DNA from: an uncultured Collinsella sp.
GTDB taxonomy: Bacteria; Actinomycetota; Coriobacteriia; Coriobacteriales; Coriobacteriaceae
Length of the DNA: 64,000 nucleotides
NCBI GenBank assembly: GCA_958413895.1
Contig: CATYVQ010000003.1
Span: forward strand, 62,001-126,000
Direction of reading: 5' to 3'
A program made the translations under genes and the position numbers. The notes under the pieces are model-generated. The model was given only the letters and a program-made list of their open reading frames with translations. It made no database searches and was not told the origin of the DNA. The first letter of the stretch is position 1. Each line of letters starts with the position of its first letter. Shown here piece after piece: positions 9,123-17,508 of this stretch.

Positions 9123-10466
9123 ATGTTCGACAAAGTGCTCATCGCCAACCGCGGCGAAGTCGCGGTCCGTGTTATCCGCGCGTGCCGCGATATGGGCATC
9201 AAGACCGTCGCCGTTTATTCCACGGCCGATGCGGACGCGCTGCACGTGCAGCTTGCCGACGAGGCGTATTGCATCGGCGGTCCGCGTCTTGCCGAGAGTT
9301 ACCTCAACGACGATGCCGTGCTCACCTGTGCCGTAAAGTCGGGAGCTAAGGCAATTCATCCCGGCTATGGCTTTTTCTCCGAGAAGGCGAGCTTCGTGCG
9401 CGACTGCGACAAGTATGGCTTGGCGTTTGTTGGTCCTTCGGCCAAGGTGATCGACAGCATGGGCGACAAGGACGCCGCACGTCGAACGGCTGCCGCGGCG
9501 GGCGTGCCCATCGTGCCGGGCTGCGATTTGCTCAAAAGTCCCGAGGAGGCAACGGCGGAGGCCGAGCGCATTGGCTGCCCCGTGCTCATCAAGGCGCGTG
9601 CAGGTGGCGGCGGTCGCGGTATTCGCAAGGTCGAGCGCGTGGAAGACGCGGCAAAGGCCTTTATTGAAGCACGCGCCGAGGGCGAGGCCGTTTTTGGCGA
9701 CGGCGAGTGCTACATGGAGAAGTTCGTCGCGCCGGCGCACCATGTCGAGGTGCAGATTATGGCCGATAAGCAGGGCCATGTGTTTTCGCTCGGCGAGCGC
9801 GAGTGCTCGGTGCAGCGCCGCAACCAAAAGCTAATCGAGGAGAGCCCTGCGCCGTGCCTCGACGGACACGACGACATTCGTGCTCGCATGCACAAGGCGG
9901 CACGCGACCTGGCTCGTGCCGTCGGCTACGAGGGAGCCGGCACCATCGAGTTTTTGTACTCGGACGACGGCAATTTCTACTTTATGGAAATGAACACGCG
10001 TCTGCAGGTTGAGCATCCGGTCACGGAGTTTGTGACCGATACCGACTTGGTCAAGTGGCAGCTGCGCGTGGCAGCCGGCCAGTCCCTGCCCTTTGAGCAG
10101 GAGGACGTACCGGTCCGTAACCACGCCATGGAGTGCCGCATCAATGCCGAAACGCCGGACTTTCTGCCGTCATGCGGAACGGTCACCGCGTTGCGTGTGC
10201 CGGGTGGTCCGCGCGTGCGCTGGGATTCGGCCATGTTTACCGGTGCGAACGTTCCGCCGTACTACGACTCCATGCTCGGCAAGCTTATCGTGTGTGCGCC
10301 CACGCGCGACGGCGCCATTCGCAAGATGCGCTCGGCTTTGGGCGAGCTCGTGATTGAGGGCGTGAGCGAAAACAGCGAGCTTCAGCTCGACGTGCTTGCA
10401 AACGATGAGTTCTTGTCGGGCATGTACCACACCGATCTGATGGGGCATCTCTATGCTGATGAATAG
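9123..10466 (+). CDS. accC: Biotin carboxylase subunit of acetyl-CoA carboxylase
   Basis: ATP-dependent carboxylation of the biotin on AccB. 447 residues: MFDKVLIANRGEVAVRVIRA at the start, the ATP-grasp glycine loop GGGGRGIRKV, EKFVAPAHHVEVQ, and the metal-binding EMNTRLQVEHPVTE block. AAGGAAGG precedes ATG 9123; the open frame continues upstream through fabZ, but the family start is unmistakable. Its last 14 bases overlap the next gene. Confidence 0.97.
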   Translation: MFDKVLIANRGEVAVRVIRACRDMGIKTVAVYSTADADALHVQLADEAYCIGGPRLAESYLNDDAVLTCAVKSGAKAIHPGYGFFSEKASFVRDCDKYGLAFVGPSAKVIDSMGDKDAARRTAAAAGVPIVPGCDLLKSPEEATAEAERIGCPVLIKARAGGGGRGIRKVERVEDAAKAFIEARAEGEAVFGDGECYMEKFVAPAHHVEVQIMADKQGHVFSLGERECSVQRRNQKLIEESPAPCLDGHDDIRARMHKAARDLARAVGYEGAGTIEFLYSDDGNFYFMEMNTRLQVEHPVTEFVTDTDLVKWQLRVAAGQSLPFEQEDVPVRNHAMECRINAETPDFLPSCGTVTALRVPGGPRVRWDSAMFTGANVPPYYDSMLGKLIVCAPTRDGAIRKMRSALGELVIEGVSENSELQLDVLANDEFLSGMYHTDLMGHLYADE

Positions 10467-12177
10467 AAAAGCGAAGACGGTCAACGTCCTCGAGGGACCG
10501 ATGACCGAGTCGTGCGCCGAGTTTCCCGCGCGCCACGTGTTTATCAAGTGCCCGGAGTGCCGCCGCGTGATCGATGAGGCGCGCCTGCACGACAACCTCG
10601 AGGTCTGCCCTCGTTGCGGCAAACACTTTCGCGTGAGCGGGCGCGACCGCATGCGCATGACGATTGACGAGGGCACGTTTGAGGAATGGGATGCCAGTCT
10701 GGCGCCGGAGGACTTCCTTTCGTTTCCCGGCTATGCCGACAAGCTCAAGAGCGTGAGCGAACGTTCGGGCGAGCGCGATGCCGTTGTGTGCGGCAAGGGC
10801 AAAATCTGCGGTTGCGATACGGCGCTCTTCTTTATGGACGCCAACTTTATGATGGGCTCGATGGGTTCCGTGGTGGGCGAGAAGATCTGTCGCACATTTG
10901 AGCGAGCGACCGAGCTTGGATTGCCAGTTGTCGGCTTTACCGTTTCGGGCGGTGCGCGCATGCAAGAGGGCGTGACCTCGCTCATGCAGATGGCCAAGAT
11001 TTCTGCGGCGGTTAGGCGCCATAGCGAGGCGGGCGGCCTGTATATCACGGTGCTCACTGACCCCACGACCGGAGGCGTAACCGCGAGCTTTGCCATGGAG
11101 GGCGATATTATCCTGGCCGAGCCCGATGCCCTGACGGCGTTTGCCGGTCCGCGCGTGATCGAGCAGAACATGCACAAGCGCCTGCCCAAAGGATTCCAGC
11201 GCTCCGAGTTTTTGCTGGAGCATGGCTTTTGCGATGCCGTTGTTCCGCGTGGCGAGATTGCGCTCACGGTAGGCGAGCTGCTGGCACTGCACGAAGGGCA
11301 CGCACCCGGCCTGGGGGCACCGCATGAAATCGTGCATACGGGTCGCCGCGGCAAAAAGCTGGGACACTTGTTCAAGCGCTCGACGGCACCAAAAACCGCG
11401 CTCGAGATTGTCAAGCAGACCCGCTCGGCAGATCGAGCCACGGCGGGTGAGATGATCTCGCTGGGCCTCGACGGATTTGTGGAGTTGCACGGCGACCGTT
11501 ACTTTGGCGACGACGCCGCTGTGGTGGCTGGCATTGGCTGGAAAGACGGACGCCCCGTAACGGTCATCGCCATCGAGCGCGGCACCACGACCAAAGAGCG
11601 TATGCGCCGCAACTTTGGCATGGCGCATCCCGAGGGCTATCGCAAAGCGCGTCGCCTTATGCGCCAGGCCGAAAAGTTTGGTCGACCGGTTCTGTGCCTG
11701 GTCGATACTTCGGGTGCGTTTTGCGGCATCGGTGCCGAGGAGCGCGGCCAGGGCGAGGCGATTGCCCAGAATCTCATGGAGATGAGCGGCCTTAAGACAC
11801 CGATTGTTTCCGTTGTTACGGGCGAGGGCGGATCCGGTGGCGCACTGGCGCTGTCCGTGGCTGATCGCATTTTTATGCTTTCGAGCTCGGCCTATTCGGT
11901 CGTGAGCCCCGAGGCCTGTGCGTCGATCCTGTGGAAGGATACCGAGCGCGCGAATGAGGCCGCCGAGGCGCTTAAGCTCACGGCCCCCGATCTGTTGGCG
12001 CTCGGCATCATCGACGGCATTGTTGACGATAGGGGCCTGTCGCATGAGGAGATCGCCGGTGCCGTCATGTCCTCGGCATTTGATGCCTTCGATACGCTTG
12101 GGCAGCTCGACGACGCGACCCTCACAAACCTCCGCTACGAAAAGTACCGCGCAATCGGTCAGTACCGCACGATGTGA
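10453..12177 (+). CDS. accDA: Acetyl-CoA carboxylase carboxyltransferase, fused beta-alpha (AccD-AccA)
   Basis: Transfers the carboxyl group from biotin to acetyl-CoA, giving malonyl-CoA. One 574-residue chain holds both subunits. Residues about 30-285 are AccD, with its zinc ribbon (CPEC...CPRC), FMDANFMMGSMGSV and GGARMQEG. Residues about 290-574 are AccA, with LDGFVELHGDRYFGDD, MAHPEGYRKA, GAFCGIGAEERGQGEAIA and GEGGSGGALA. In most bacteria accD and accA are separate genes. There is no stop or frameshift across the junction, so the fusion is real in this sequence. Overlaps accC by 14 bases. Confidence 0.95.
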   Translation: MLMNRKAKTVNVLEGPMTESCAEFPARHVFIKCPECRRVIDEARLHDNLEVCPRCGKHFRVSGRDRMRMTIDEGTFEEWDASLAPEDFLSFPGYADKLKSVSERSGERDAVVCGKGKICGCDTALFFMDANFMMGSMGSVVGEKICRTFERATELGLPVVGFTVSGGARMQEGVTSLMQMAKISAAVRRHSEAGGLYITVLTDPTTGGVTASFAMEGDIILAEPDALTAFAGPRVIEQNMHKRLPKGFQRSEFLLEHGFCDAVVPRGEIALTVGELLALHEGHAPGLGAPHEIVHTGRRGKKLGHLFKRSTAPKTALEIVKQTRSADRATAGEMISLGLDGFVELHGDRYFGDDAAVVAGIGWKDGRPVTVIAIERGTTTKERMRRNFGMAHPEGYRKARRLMRQAEKFGRPVLCLVDTSGAFCGIGAEERGQGEAIAQNLMEMSGLKTPIVSVVTGEGGSGGALALSVADRIFMLSSSAYSVVSPEACASILWKDTERANEAAEALKLTAPDLLALGIIDGIVDDRGLSHEEIAGAVMSSAFDAFDTLGQLDDATLTNLRYEKYRAIGQYRTM

Positions 12178-12217
12178 CAAAGGGACAGCCCGCATGTCAT
12201 ATTGGGAAAGGCGTTCC

Positions 12218-13432
12218 ATGCTACAAGTTTCTAACACCTCGTTTACAACGTCGGTTTCATCAAACGCCATGGCCGTGGTGGACTATCTGTCCAAAAGCAT
12301 GATGTCGGCGCTGCCGTTTATTGTCTGCGCGGCGTTGTTCCGCACCGTCGCTGTCATTATGGGCGAAGGCATGCTGGGCCTGTGGTCTGCCGATTCCGAT
12401 ATCTATCGCCTGTTCTACAGTTGGCTCTATAACGCCGGCTACTACTTTTTGCCCATTTATCTTGGTTGGGCGGCCGCCCGCCAGCTCGGTTGCTCGGAGC
12501 AGCTGGGCATGATGCTGGGCGGCGTATTGATTGCGCCCGATCTGCTTAAGCTCGTCGATGCCGCATCGACGACGGGGGCATCGATGACTTCCGTGTATGG
12601 TCTGCTTCCCGCGCCGGTCAACGATTACACGACGACTGTTATTCCGGTTCTCATCTCGGTGCCCGTGCTATGGCGAGTGGAGTGTTTCTTTAAGCGCGTT
12701 ATCCCTAAGGCCGTGGCGTTTTCGTTTGTTCCGTTTACAACCATGCTTGTCATGGTTCCGGTTTCGCTGTGTATCACGGCGCCGGCGGGCAGCTATCTGG
12801 GCATGCTGTTGGGCCAGCTTATGTTTATGCTTGGCAATTCCGGTGGCATCGTGTCGCTGCTCACGCTCATGGGGCTTGCCGCGGGTTGGGAGTTTCTTAA
12901 GATTGCAGGCGTCAGCAACGTTGTCCTATCGCTTGCCTATGCTCAGTTTATGAGTGTGGGAACGGATTCGTGCATCCTGATCGCCGCGACGATGGCGACG
13001 TTCGCCGTTTGGGGCATGCCCTTTGGCGCGTCGCTCCGCGTTGCGGATAAGGACGAGAAGGCACTCATGCTGGGCTATTCAATCTCGGGTATTCTTGGCG
13101 GCGTAAGCGAGCCGGCGCTGTACGGTTGCGGCTTTAAATATGGCAGGTGCCTGACGTGCATGGCCATTGGCGGCGCCGTCGGAGGCCTTGTTGCGGCCGT
13201 GGGCCACGTTACGGCCTATACCATCGGCATGACGAATGTCCTTATGGTCATTGGCTTTGCCACGGGCGGCATCTCGAACCTGCTGTGGTGCTGCGTTGCC
13301 GGCGGTGTGGCATTTGCGGTGTCTGCGGCGCTGAGCTACTGCTTTGGCGTGGTGCCGGCGCAGGGACAGACGACGGGGGACGGAGCCGATTCACCCGAAA
13401 CCTCGAAGAGCGTGGCCGAAGCAAGCGCGTAA
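12218..13432 (+). CDS. PTS system IIC component, beta-glucoside/trehalose type, orphan
   Basis: Membrane channel part of a sugar phosphotransferase permease. 404 residues with about ten hydrophobic segments; NDYTTTVIPVLISVPVLW and GGVSEPALYGCGFKYG are typical of the glucose/beta-glucoside IIC family. The start at 12218 follows GGGAAAGG by 6 bases. There is no IIB (Cys) or IIA (His) domain in the protein or next to it, so it would need partners encoded elsewhere, or it may have another role. It follows accDA after 40 bases and is closed by a terminator, so it may be read with the fab/acc operon. Substrate unknown. Confidence 0.85.
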   Translation: MLQVSNTSFTTSVSSNAMAVVDYLSKSMMSALPFIVCAALFRTVAVIMGEGMLGLWSADSDIYRLFYSWLYNAGYYFLPIYLGWAAARQLGCSEQLGMMLGGVLIAPDLLKLVDAASTTGASMTSVYGLLPAPVNDYTTTVIPVLISVPVLWRVECFFKRVIPKAVAFSFVPFTTMLVMVPVSLCITAPAGSYLGMLLGQLMFMLGNSGGIVSLLTLMGLAAGWEFLKIAGVSNVVLSLAYAQFMSVGTDSCILIAATMATFAVWGMPFGASLRVADKDEKALMLGYSISGILGGVSEPALYGCGFKYGRCLTCMAIGGAVGGLVAAVGHVTAYTIGMTNVLMVIGFATGGISNLLWCCVAGGVAFAVSAALSYCFGVVPAQGQTTGDGADSPETSKSVAEASA

Positions 13433-13470
13433 ACCTGTGCGACACAAGGACGATTCCTTTGCCATATTCC

Positions 13471-13505
13471 AAGGCCGTGGCCCGTGTGGGTTGCGGCCTT
13501 TTTTG
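13471..13505 (+). terminator. Rho-independent terminator after the IIC gene
   Basis: AAGGCCG (13471-13477) pairs with CGGCCTT (13494-13500) and is followed by a T run. It ends the fab/acc/IIC transcript. Confidence 0.85.
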
Positions 13506-13583
13506 TATCTGGGGGACAAAGTGGCTACACTACAATCCGTTTGAGCAATAGATATATAGGTAGTACCGTGGGGGCGGATGTAG

Positions 13584-14738
13584 ATGGTCGAGTGGATTGT
13601 TAAGCGTGCGCAGGGCGACCGTGCGCGTGTGGGCACGTTAGCTGGCGTGGTGTGTATTCTCGCCAATGTGGCACTATGCGCTGCGAAGGGCGTAATTGGC
13701 GTGCTGTCGGGATCGGTTTCGATTGTGGCGGATGCCATGAACAACCTGTCCGATGCCAGCTCGAATATCGTGAGCGTGCTGGGCTTTAAGCTGGCGAGCA
13801 AGCCCGCCGACCCCGAGCATCCATACGGCCATGGTCGCTACGAGTACCTCTCGGGTCTTGTCGTGGCGGCGCTCGTGCTTCTCATTGGCCTTGAACTGGT
13901 GAAGTCCTCGTTTGAGCGTATCATCCACCCCGAACCTGTCGAGTTCTCGCTTGCCCTGGTGGCAGTCCTGGCGCTTTCGATGGTTGTTAAGCTGTGGATG
14001 ACGGCGCTCAACCAAAAGCTCGGCGACCGTATCGAGTCCGAGACACTGCATGTGACTGCCCAGGATTCCAAGAACGATGTTCTTGCCACAGGCGCCGTGC
14101 TGGCATGTGCAATTGTTTCGCAGGTGACGCACATCAATCTTGACGCATGGGTTGGCCTTGCCGTTGGCGCCTATATTGGCTGGAGCGGCTTTGAACTTAT
14201 TCAAGATACGGTGAGCCCGCTTTTGGGTCAGTCGCCCGATCCTAAGCTGGTCAAGCACATTCGAGACAAGATCATGAGCTATCCCGGCGTTTTGGGCGTT
14301 CACGATTTGATGGTTCACGACTACGGCCCGGGCAGGAAGTTCGCAAGCGCGCATGCCGAGATGGCGGCCGAGGTCAGTCCGCTGGAAAGTCACGACACGC
14401 TCGATAACATTGAGCAGTCGTTTAGGGACGAGGACGGCATGATCGTCACGCTCCATTACGATCCCATCGTGACCGACGATCCAAAGGTGGCGAGCATGCG
14501 CCTTCGTATCAACGCAATGGCTCAGGAGATCGATAACCGCCTCTCGATTCACGACCTTCGCTGCGTGCCGGGTCCCACGCACACCAACGTGATCTTTGAC
14601 TGCGTGCGTCCCTCGGATCTGCAGATGAGTGCCGAAGACGTAAAGCACGCGCTGGCACAACGGGTCGAATCGGAATATCCCAAGTCGATTGCCAAGATTA
14701 CGATCGACGAAGACTACGTAGGACATACCCACGAGTAG
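13584..14738 (+). CDS. Cation diffusion facilitator (CDF) metal exporter, possibly Mn type
   Basis: Exports a divalent metal ion in exchange for protons. 384 residues: about six N-terminal transmembrane segments, the CDF signature around DAMNNLSDASS and HPYGHGRYEYLSG, then a cytosolic C-terminal domain of about 180 residues, longer than average. The TM2 site reads N53xxxD57 and the TM5 site DxxxD (TAQDSKNDV). This N-D/D-D set resembles Mn-exporting CDFs such as MntE rather than the HxxxD zinc type; that metal assignment is inference. Monocistronic context, weak ribosome site (GGGGCGGATG). Confidence 0.88.
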   Translation: MVEWIVKRAQGDRARVGTLAGVVCILANVALCAAKGVIGVLSGSVSIVADAMNNLSDASSNIVSVLGFKLASKPADPEHPYGHGRYEYLSGLVVAALVLLIGLELVKSSFERIIHPEPVEFSLALVAVLALSMVVKLWMTALNQKLGDRIESETLHVTAQDSKNDVLATGAVLACAIVSQVTHINLDAWVGLAVGAYIGWSGFELIQDTVSPLLGQSPDPKLVKHIRDKIMSYPGVLGVHDLMVHDYGPGRKFASAHAEMAAEVSPLESHDTLDNIEQSFRDEDGMIVTLHYDPIVTDDPKVASMRLRINAMAQEIDNRLSIHDLRCVPGPTHTNVIFDCVRPSDLQMSAEDVKHALAQRVESEYPKSIAKITIDEDYVGHTHE

Positions 14739-14777
14739 GGCTGTGCCGGCAAAGCAGGTTATGCAGAAGGGGAGGGC

Positions 14778-15404
14778 ATGAAGAAACTGTATCTACTCCG
14801 CCACGGTCAGACGGAGTTCAACGTCAAAAAGCTGGTCCAGGGCCGCTGCGATTCACCGCTGACCGACCTAGGCCGCAAACAAGCGGGAATGGCAGCCGCA
14901 TGGCTCAAGGCCCACGGCGTCGTCCCCGACAAAGTTGTCTCATCACCCTTAGGCCGAGCTATGGACACGGCAAGTCTCGTCGCATGCGAGCTCCTCGGCC
15001 CGGACGCAGCAGTCGAGCCCTGTGAAGGCATTATCGAGCGCAGCTACGGCACCTTCGAAGAAGGCCCCCACGACGCCCTGCCCACCGACGTTTGGGATCC
15101 GGGCGAGGACCTGGTCCCCTTCGGAGGAGAAGGAAGCCGCGCGCTGCAAGAGCGCATGGTAGACACCCTCACCAATCTCATGGGCGCCGAGGGCATAGAA
15201 ACCCTCCTAGCAGTAAGCCACGGCAGCGCCAGCCGCCAATTCATTAGAGCCGCCGCCCCAGAGGGCTTCGAGCTCCCAACAAAACTCCCCAACTGCGCCA
15301 TCATGATCTTCGATTTCGATGAGGCAAAGTCACAAGCAGAAGGCGAACCTCATCAATGTAAGTTCACCCTCCAGCAAATAGTGGACCCCCAACAAAGTAA
15401 TTAG
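14778..15404 (+). CDS. Histidine phosphatase (phosphoglycerate mutase-like) family protein
   Basis: 208 residues. LYLLRHGQTEFN at residue 4 contains the phosphoacceptor His; the second active-site His is in AVSHGSASRQF and the Glu in IIERSYGTFEEGP. The branch is the cofactor-dependent phosphoglycerate mutase/phosphatase superfamily, where the substrate cannot be told from sequence alone. GGGGAGGG precedes the ATG. It follows the CDF gene by 39 bases and may be cotranscribed. Codon use turns less biased towards its 3' end. Confidence 0.85.
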   Translation: MKKLYLLRHGQTEFNVKKLVQGRCDSPLTDLGRKQAGMAAAWLKAHGVVPDKVVSSPLGRAMDTASLVACELLGPDAAVEPCEGIIERSYGTFEEGPHDALPTDVWDPGEDLVPFGGEGSRALQERMVDTLTNLMGAEGIETLLAVSHGSASRQFIRAAAPEGFELPTKLPNCAIMIFDFDEAKSQAEGEPHQCKFTLQQIVDPQQSN

Positions 15405-15439
15405 CTGAGCGAGCAGAGTTAAGCAGACATCAACGTATC

Positions 15440-15594
15440 GTCTCCCGAGCTTGGCAGAGGGGCGGCGAAATATATTAAGTTTGTCGCGAGTTCCGCACGC
15501 AAAGGAAAGCACTTAATGTGCTTTCCGTCTTGCGCAGGACTGTAGAGCAGCAAACTTAATATATTTCGCCGCCCCTCTGCCAAGCTCGGGAGAC
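15440..15594. repeat. 155-bp palindrome with perfect 44-bp arms
   Basis: The arm at 15440-15483 (GTCTCCCGAGCTTGG..., ending AAGTTTG) is exactly repeated in reverse complement at 15551-15594. The 67-base centre holds a second 9-bp hairpin, GGAAAGCAC/GTGCTTTCC (15504-15526). It fills much of the 448-base gap between the phosphatase gene and rplC. There is no T run and no clear target duplication. The inner arm shares GCGG(C/T)GAAATA...GTTTG with the palindromes at 48600 and 51385, so it may be a divergent member of that family. Confidence 0.85.
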
Positions 15595-15643
15595 TCCACG
15601 CACTTTACCTGCGTAAACAATGTGAGTGAAATATGAATCTCGA

Positions 15644-15669
15644 TGGATACGCCCGCAGCCGTGTATACT
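15644..15669 (+). promoter_or_regulatory. Predicted S10-operon promoter upstream of rplC
   Basis: A TATACT -10 hexamer lies at 15664-15669, preceded by GGATACGCCCG and GCCGTG. The 26-base block matches the one before rplB (17509-17534) at 22 of 26 positions. It would give a leader of about 180 bases before rplC. No good -35 box is visible, so the conserved part may include an activator site. Confidence 0.6.
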
Positions 15670-15780
15670 AAACAGCTGTGTGAAACCAGGGGAGTATTCT
15701 GGCTGGACAAAATGCCTGCTTAATAGGGTTGTCAGGTAGTCCGGACGCTATACAAGGCTGGGGAGCACGTCGTGTAAGTA

Positions 15781-15832
15781 GTGGTCCTCTAGGGGCGTAC
15801 GCTCGGTGGTGTACGCATTGTCCCAAGACCAC
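15781..15832 (+). promoter_or_regulatory. Structured S10-operon leader hairpin
   Basis: Nested pairing GTGGTC (15781)/GACCAC (15827), GGG (15792)/CCC (15822) and GCGTAC (15795)/GTACGC (15811) forms one long stem in the untranslated leader 20 bases before rplC. In E. coli the S10 leader is the target of L4 autoregulation; a similar role here is inference. No similarity to that leader is claimed. Confidence 0.5.
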
Positions 15833-15852
15833 GCGAGAGTTGGGATCATATC

Positions 15853-16473
15853 TTGATCAGCATGATTCTCGGCCGCAAGATTGGCATGACCCAGGTTTGG
15901 GACGAGGACGACAACGTCGTTCCCGTCACGGTCATCCAGGCTGGCCCCTGCGCTGTCTCGCAGGTTAAAACTCAGGCAACCGACGGCTATGACGCCGTCC
16001 AGATCGGTTTCGGCGACATCAAGGCCAAGAACGTGAACAAGCCCATGGCTGGTCACTTCGCCAAGGCTGGCGTCGAGCCTGTCCGCTTCCTTCGTGAGGT
16101 CCGCGTCGAGAACGGCGAGGAGCACAAGGTCGGCGAGGTCGTCACCGTCGCTGATTTCGCTGATGTCGAGAAGGTCGACGTCATCGGTACCTCCAAGGGT
16201 AAGGGCTTCCAGGGTCGCATCAAGCGCTGGGGTCAGCGCCGCGGTCCTATGACGCATGGTTCTCACTTCCAGCGTCACCCCGGTTCTATCGGTCAGTGCG
16301 CCTATCCTGCGCGCGTCCTCAAGGGCGTCAAGATGGCCGGTCACATGGGTAACGAGCGCGTTACCGTCAAGAACCTTTCCGTTGTCCGCATCGATGCCGA
16401 GCAGAACCTCATCTTGGTCAAGGGCGCTGTCCCGGGTGCCAAGAATGGTCTCGTCGCCATCCGTATGGCCTAA
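15853..16473 (+). CDS. rplC: 50S ribosomal protein L3
   Basis: Early-assembly 23S rRNA-binding protein near the peptidyl-transferase centre. 206 residues with the family start ILGRKIGMTQVW, the VIGTSKGKGFQGRIKRW loop and the HGSHFQRHPGSIG segment. A TTG at 15853 (MISMILGRK) is preceded by GAGAGTTGGGAT; the ATG at 15862 is the alternative start and lacks a good ribosome site. It is the first gene of this S10-operon fragment because rpsJ has been moved away. Confidence 0.97.
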   Translation: MISMILGRKIGMTQVWDEDDNVVPVTVIQAGPCAVSQVKTQATDGYDAVQIGFGDIKAKNVNKPMAGHFAKAGVEPVRFLREVRVENGEEHKVGEVVTVADFADVEKVDVIGTSKGKGFQGRIKRWGQRRGPMTHGSHFQRHPGSIGQCAYPARVLKGVKMAGHMGNERVTVKNLSVVRIDAEQNLILVKGAVPGAKNGLVAIRMA

Positions 16474-16519
16474 GGGCCCAGCCCATTTAGCCCAGCGTCA
16501 TACCAAGGAGAACACTTAA

Positions 16520-17146
16520 ATGGCAAAGTTTGAAGTAAAGAACAGCGAGGGCAAGAAGGTCGCCGAGGCCGAGCTCGCCGCTGAGGTGTACGGCATCGAG
16601 CCGAACATCCACGTTATGCACCACATCGTCAAGTGCCAGATGGCCTCTTGGCGTCAGGGCACCCAGTCTGCTAAGGGTCGCTCTGAGGTTTCCGGTGGCG
16701 GCAAGAAGCCTTGGCGTCAGAAGGGCACCGGCCGTGCCCGCCAGGGTTCCATCCGTGCTGCCCAGTGGCGTCACGGTGGCGTTGTCTTCGCCCCCAAGCC
16801 CCGTTCCTACGCTAAGCGTATGAACAACAAGGAGGTCAAGCTGGCTATGCGCTCCGCGCTGTCCGCCAAGCTGGCCGATGGCGAGCTCGTGCTCGTCGAC
16901 GACTACGGCTTCGAGAAGCCTTCCACCAAGGCTGCCGTCGCCATGCTCAAGGCTCTCGGTCTTGAGGGCAAGCGTCTGACCATCATCGTTCGCGATGAGG
17001 ACGTCAACGCCTACCTGTCGTTCCGCAACATTCCCAAGACGTTCATCATCACCGCTGACGAGGCCAACACCTACGATCTCGTTAACAACAACGCTGTGCT
17101 GATGCCCGCCGACATCGCCGCTCACTTCGGGGAGGTGCTTGCATAA
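16520..17146 (+). CDS. rplD: 50S ribosomal protein L4
   Basis: Lines the exit tunnel and in enterobacteria represses its own operon. 208 residues. The conserved tunnel loop lies around KKPWRQKGTGRARQGS, followed by GGVVFAPKPR. AAGGAGAAC precedes the ATG. The stop codon directly abuts the rplW start, so the two are translationally coupled. Confidence 0.98.
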   Translation: MAKFEVKNSEGKKVAEAELAAEVYGIEPNIHVMHHIVKCQMASWRQGTQSAKGRSEVSGGGKKPWRQKGTGRARQGSIRAAQWRHGGVVFAPKPRSYAKRMNNKEVKLAMRSALSAKLADGELVLVDDYGFEKPSTKAAVAMLKALGLEGKRLTIIVRDEDVNAYLSFRNIPKTFIITADEANTYDLVNNNAVLMPADIAAHFGEVLA

Positions 17147-17434
17147 ATGACCGCCCACGAGATCATCATCCGTCCGATCGTGTCCGAGCGTTCCTTCTCC
17201 GGCATGGAGCTGAACAAGTACACGTTCGAGGTCGCCAAGGATGCTAACAAGTATCAGATCAAGGACGCTGTCGAGGAGATCTTCGGCGTCAAGGTCGTTC
17301 GCGTGAACACCCTGACGGTCAAGCCCAAGACCAAGCGCGTGCGCTATGTCGCCGGCAAGACCCGTTCTTGGAAGAAGGCCATCGTCACGCTGGCCGAGGG
17401 CGACACCATCGAGGTCTTTGGCAACCAGGCCTAA
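17147..17434 (+). CDS. rplW: 50S ribosomal protein L23
   Basis: Tunnel-exit protein and docking site for trigger factor and SRP. 95 residues with the IIRPIVSERS start and the KVVRVNTLTVKPKTKR block. It begins on the base after the rplD stop. A hairpin and a second promoter separate it from rplB, whereas these genes are usually only tens of bases apart. Confidence 0.97.
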   Translation: MTAHEIIIRPIVSERSFSGMELNKYTFEVAKDANKYQIKDAVEEIFGVKVVRVNTLTVKPKTKRVRYVAGKTRSWKKAIVTLAEGDTIEVFGNQA

Positions 17435-17452
17435 GACTCGCTGCTGTTGAGT

Positions 17453-17496
17453 GAGCTCATGCCTCCCAAATAGGGGAGGCGAGAGCTCAAGGTTTT
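17453..17496 (+). terminator. Hairpin with short T tract between rplW and rplB
   Basis: GAGCTC (17453)/GAGCTC (17483) encloses GCCTCCC (17461)/GGGGAGGC (17473), and TTTT lies a few bases downstream. The stem is stable but the T tract is short, so it may be a partial terminator or attenuator placed just before the rplB promoter. Confidence 0.5.
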
Positions 17497-17508
17497 GGAC
17501 GTATAAAA

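Noticed and set aside
6800..9202. 800-codon minus-strand open frame opposite fabG-fabF-accB-fabZ
   Set aside because: Shadow of high-GC coding sequence; the plus-strand genes have complete catalytic motifs and ribosome sites.
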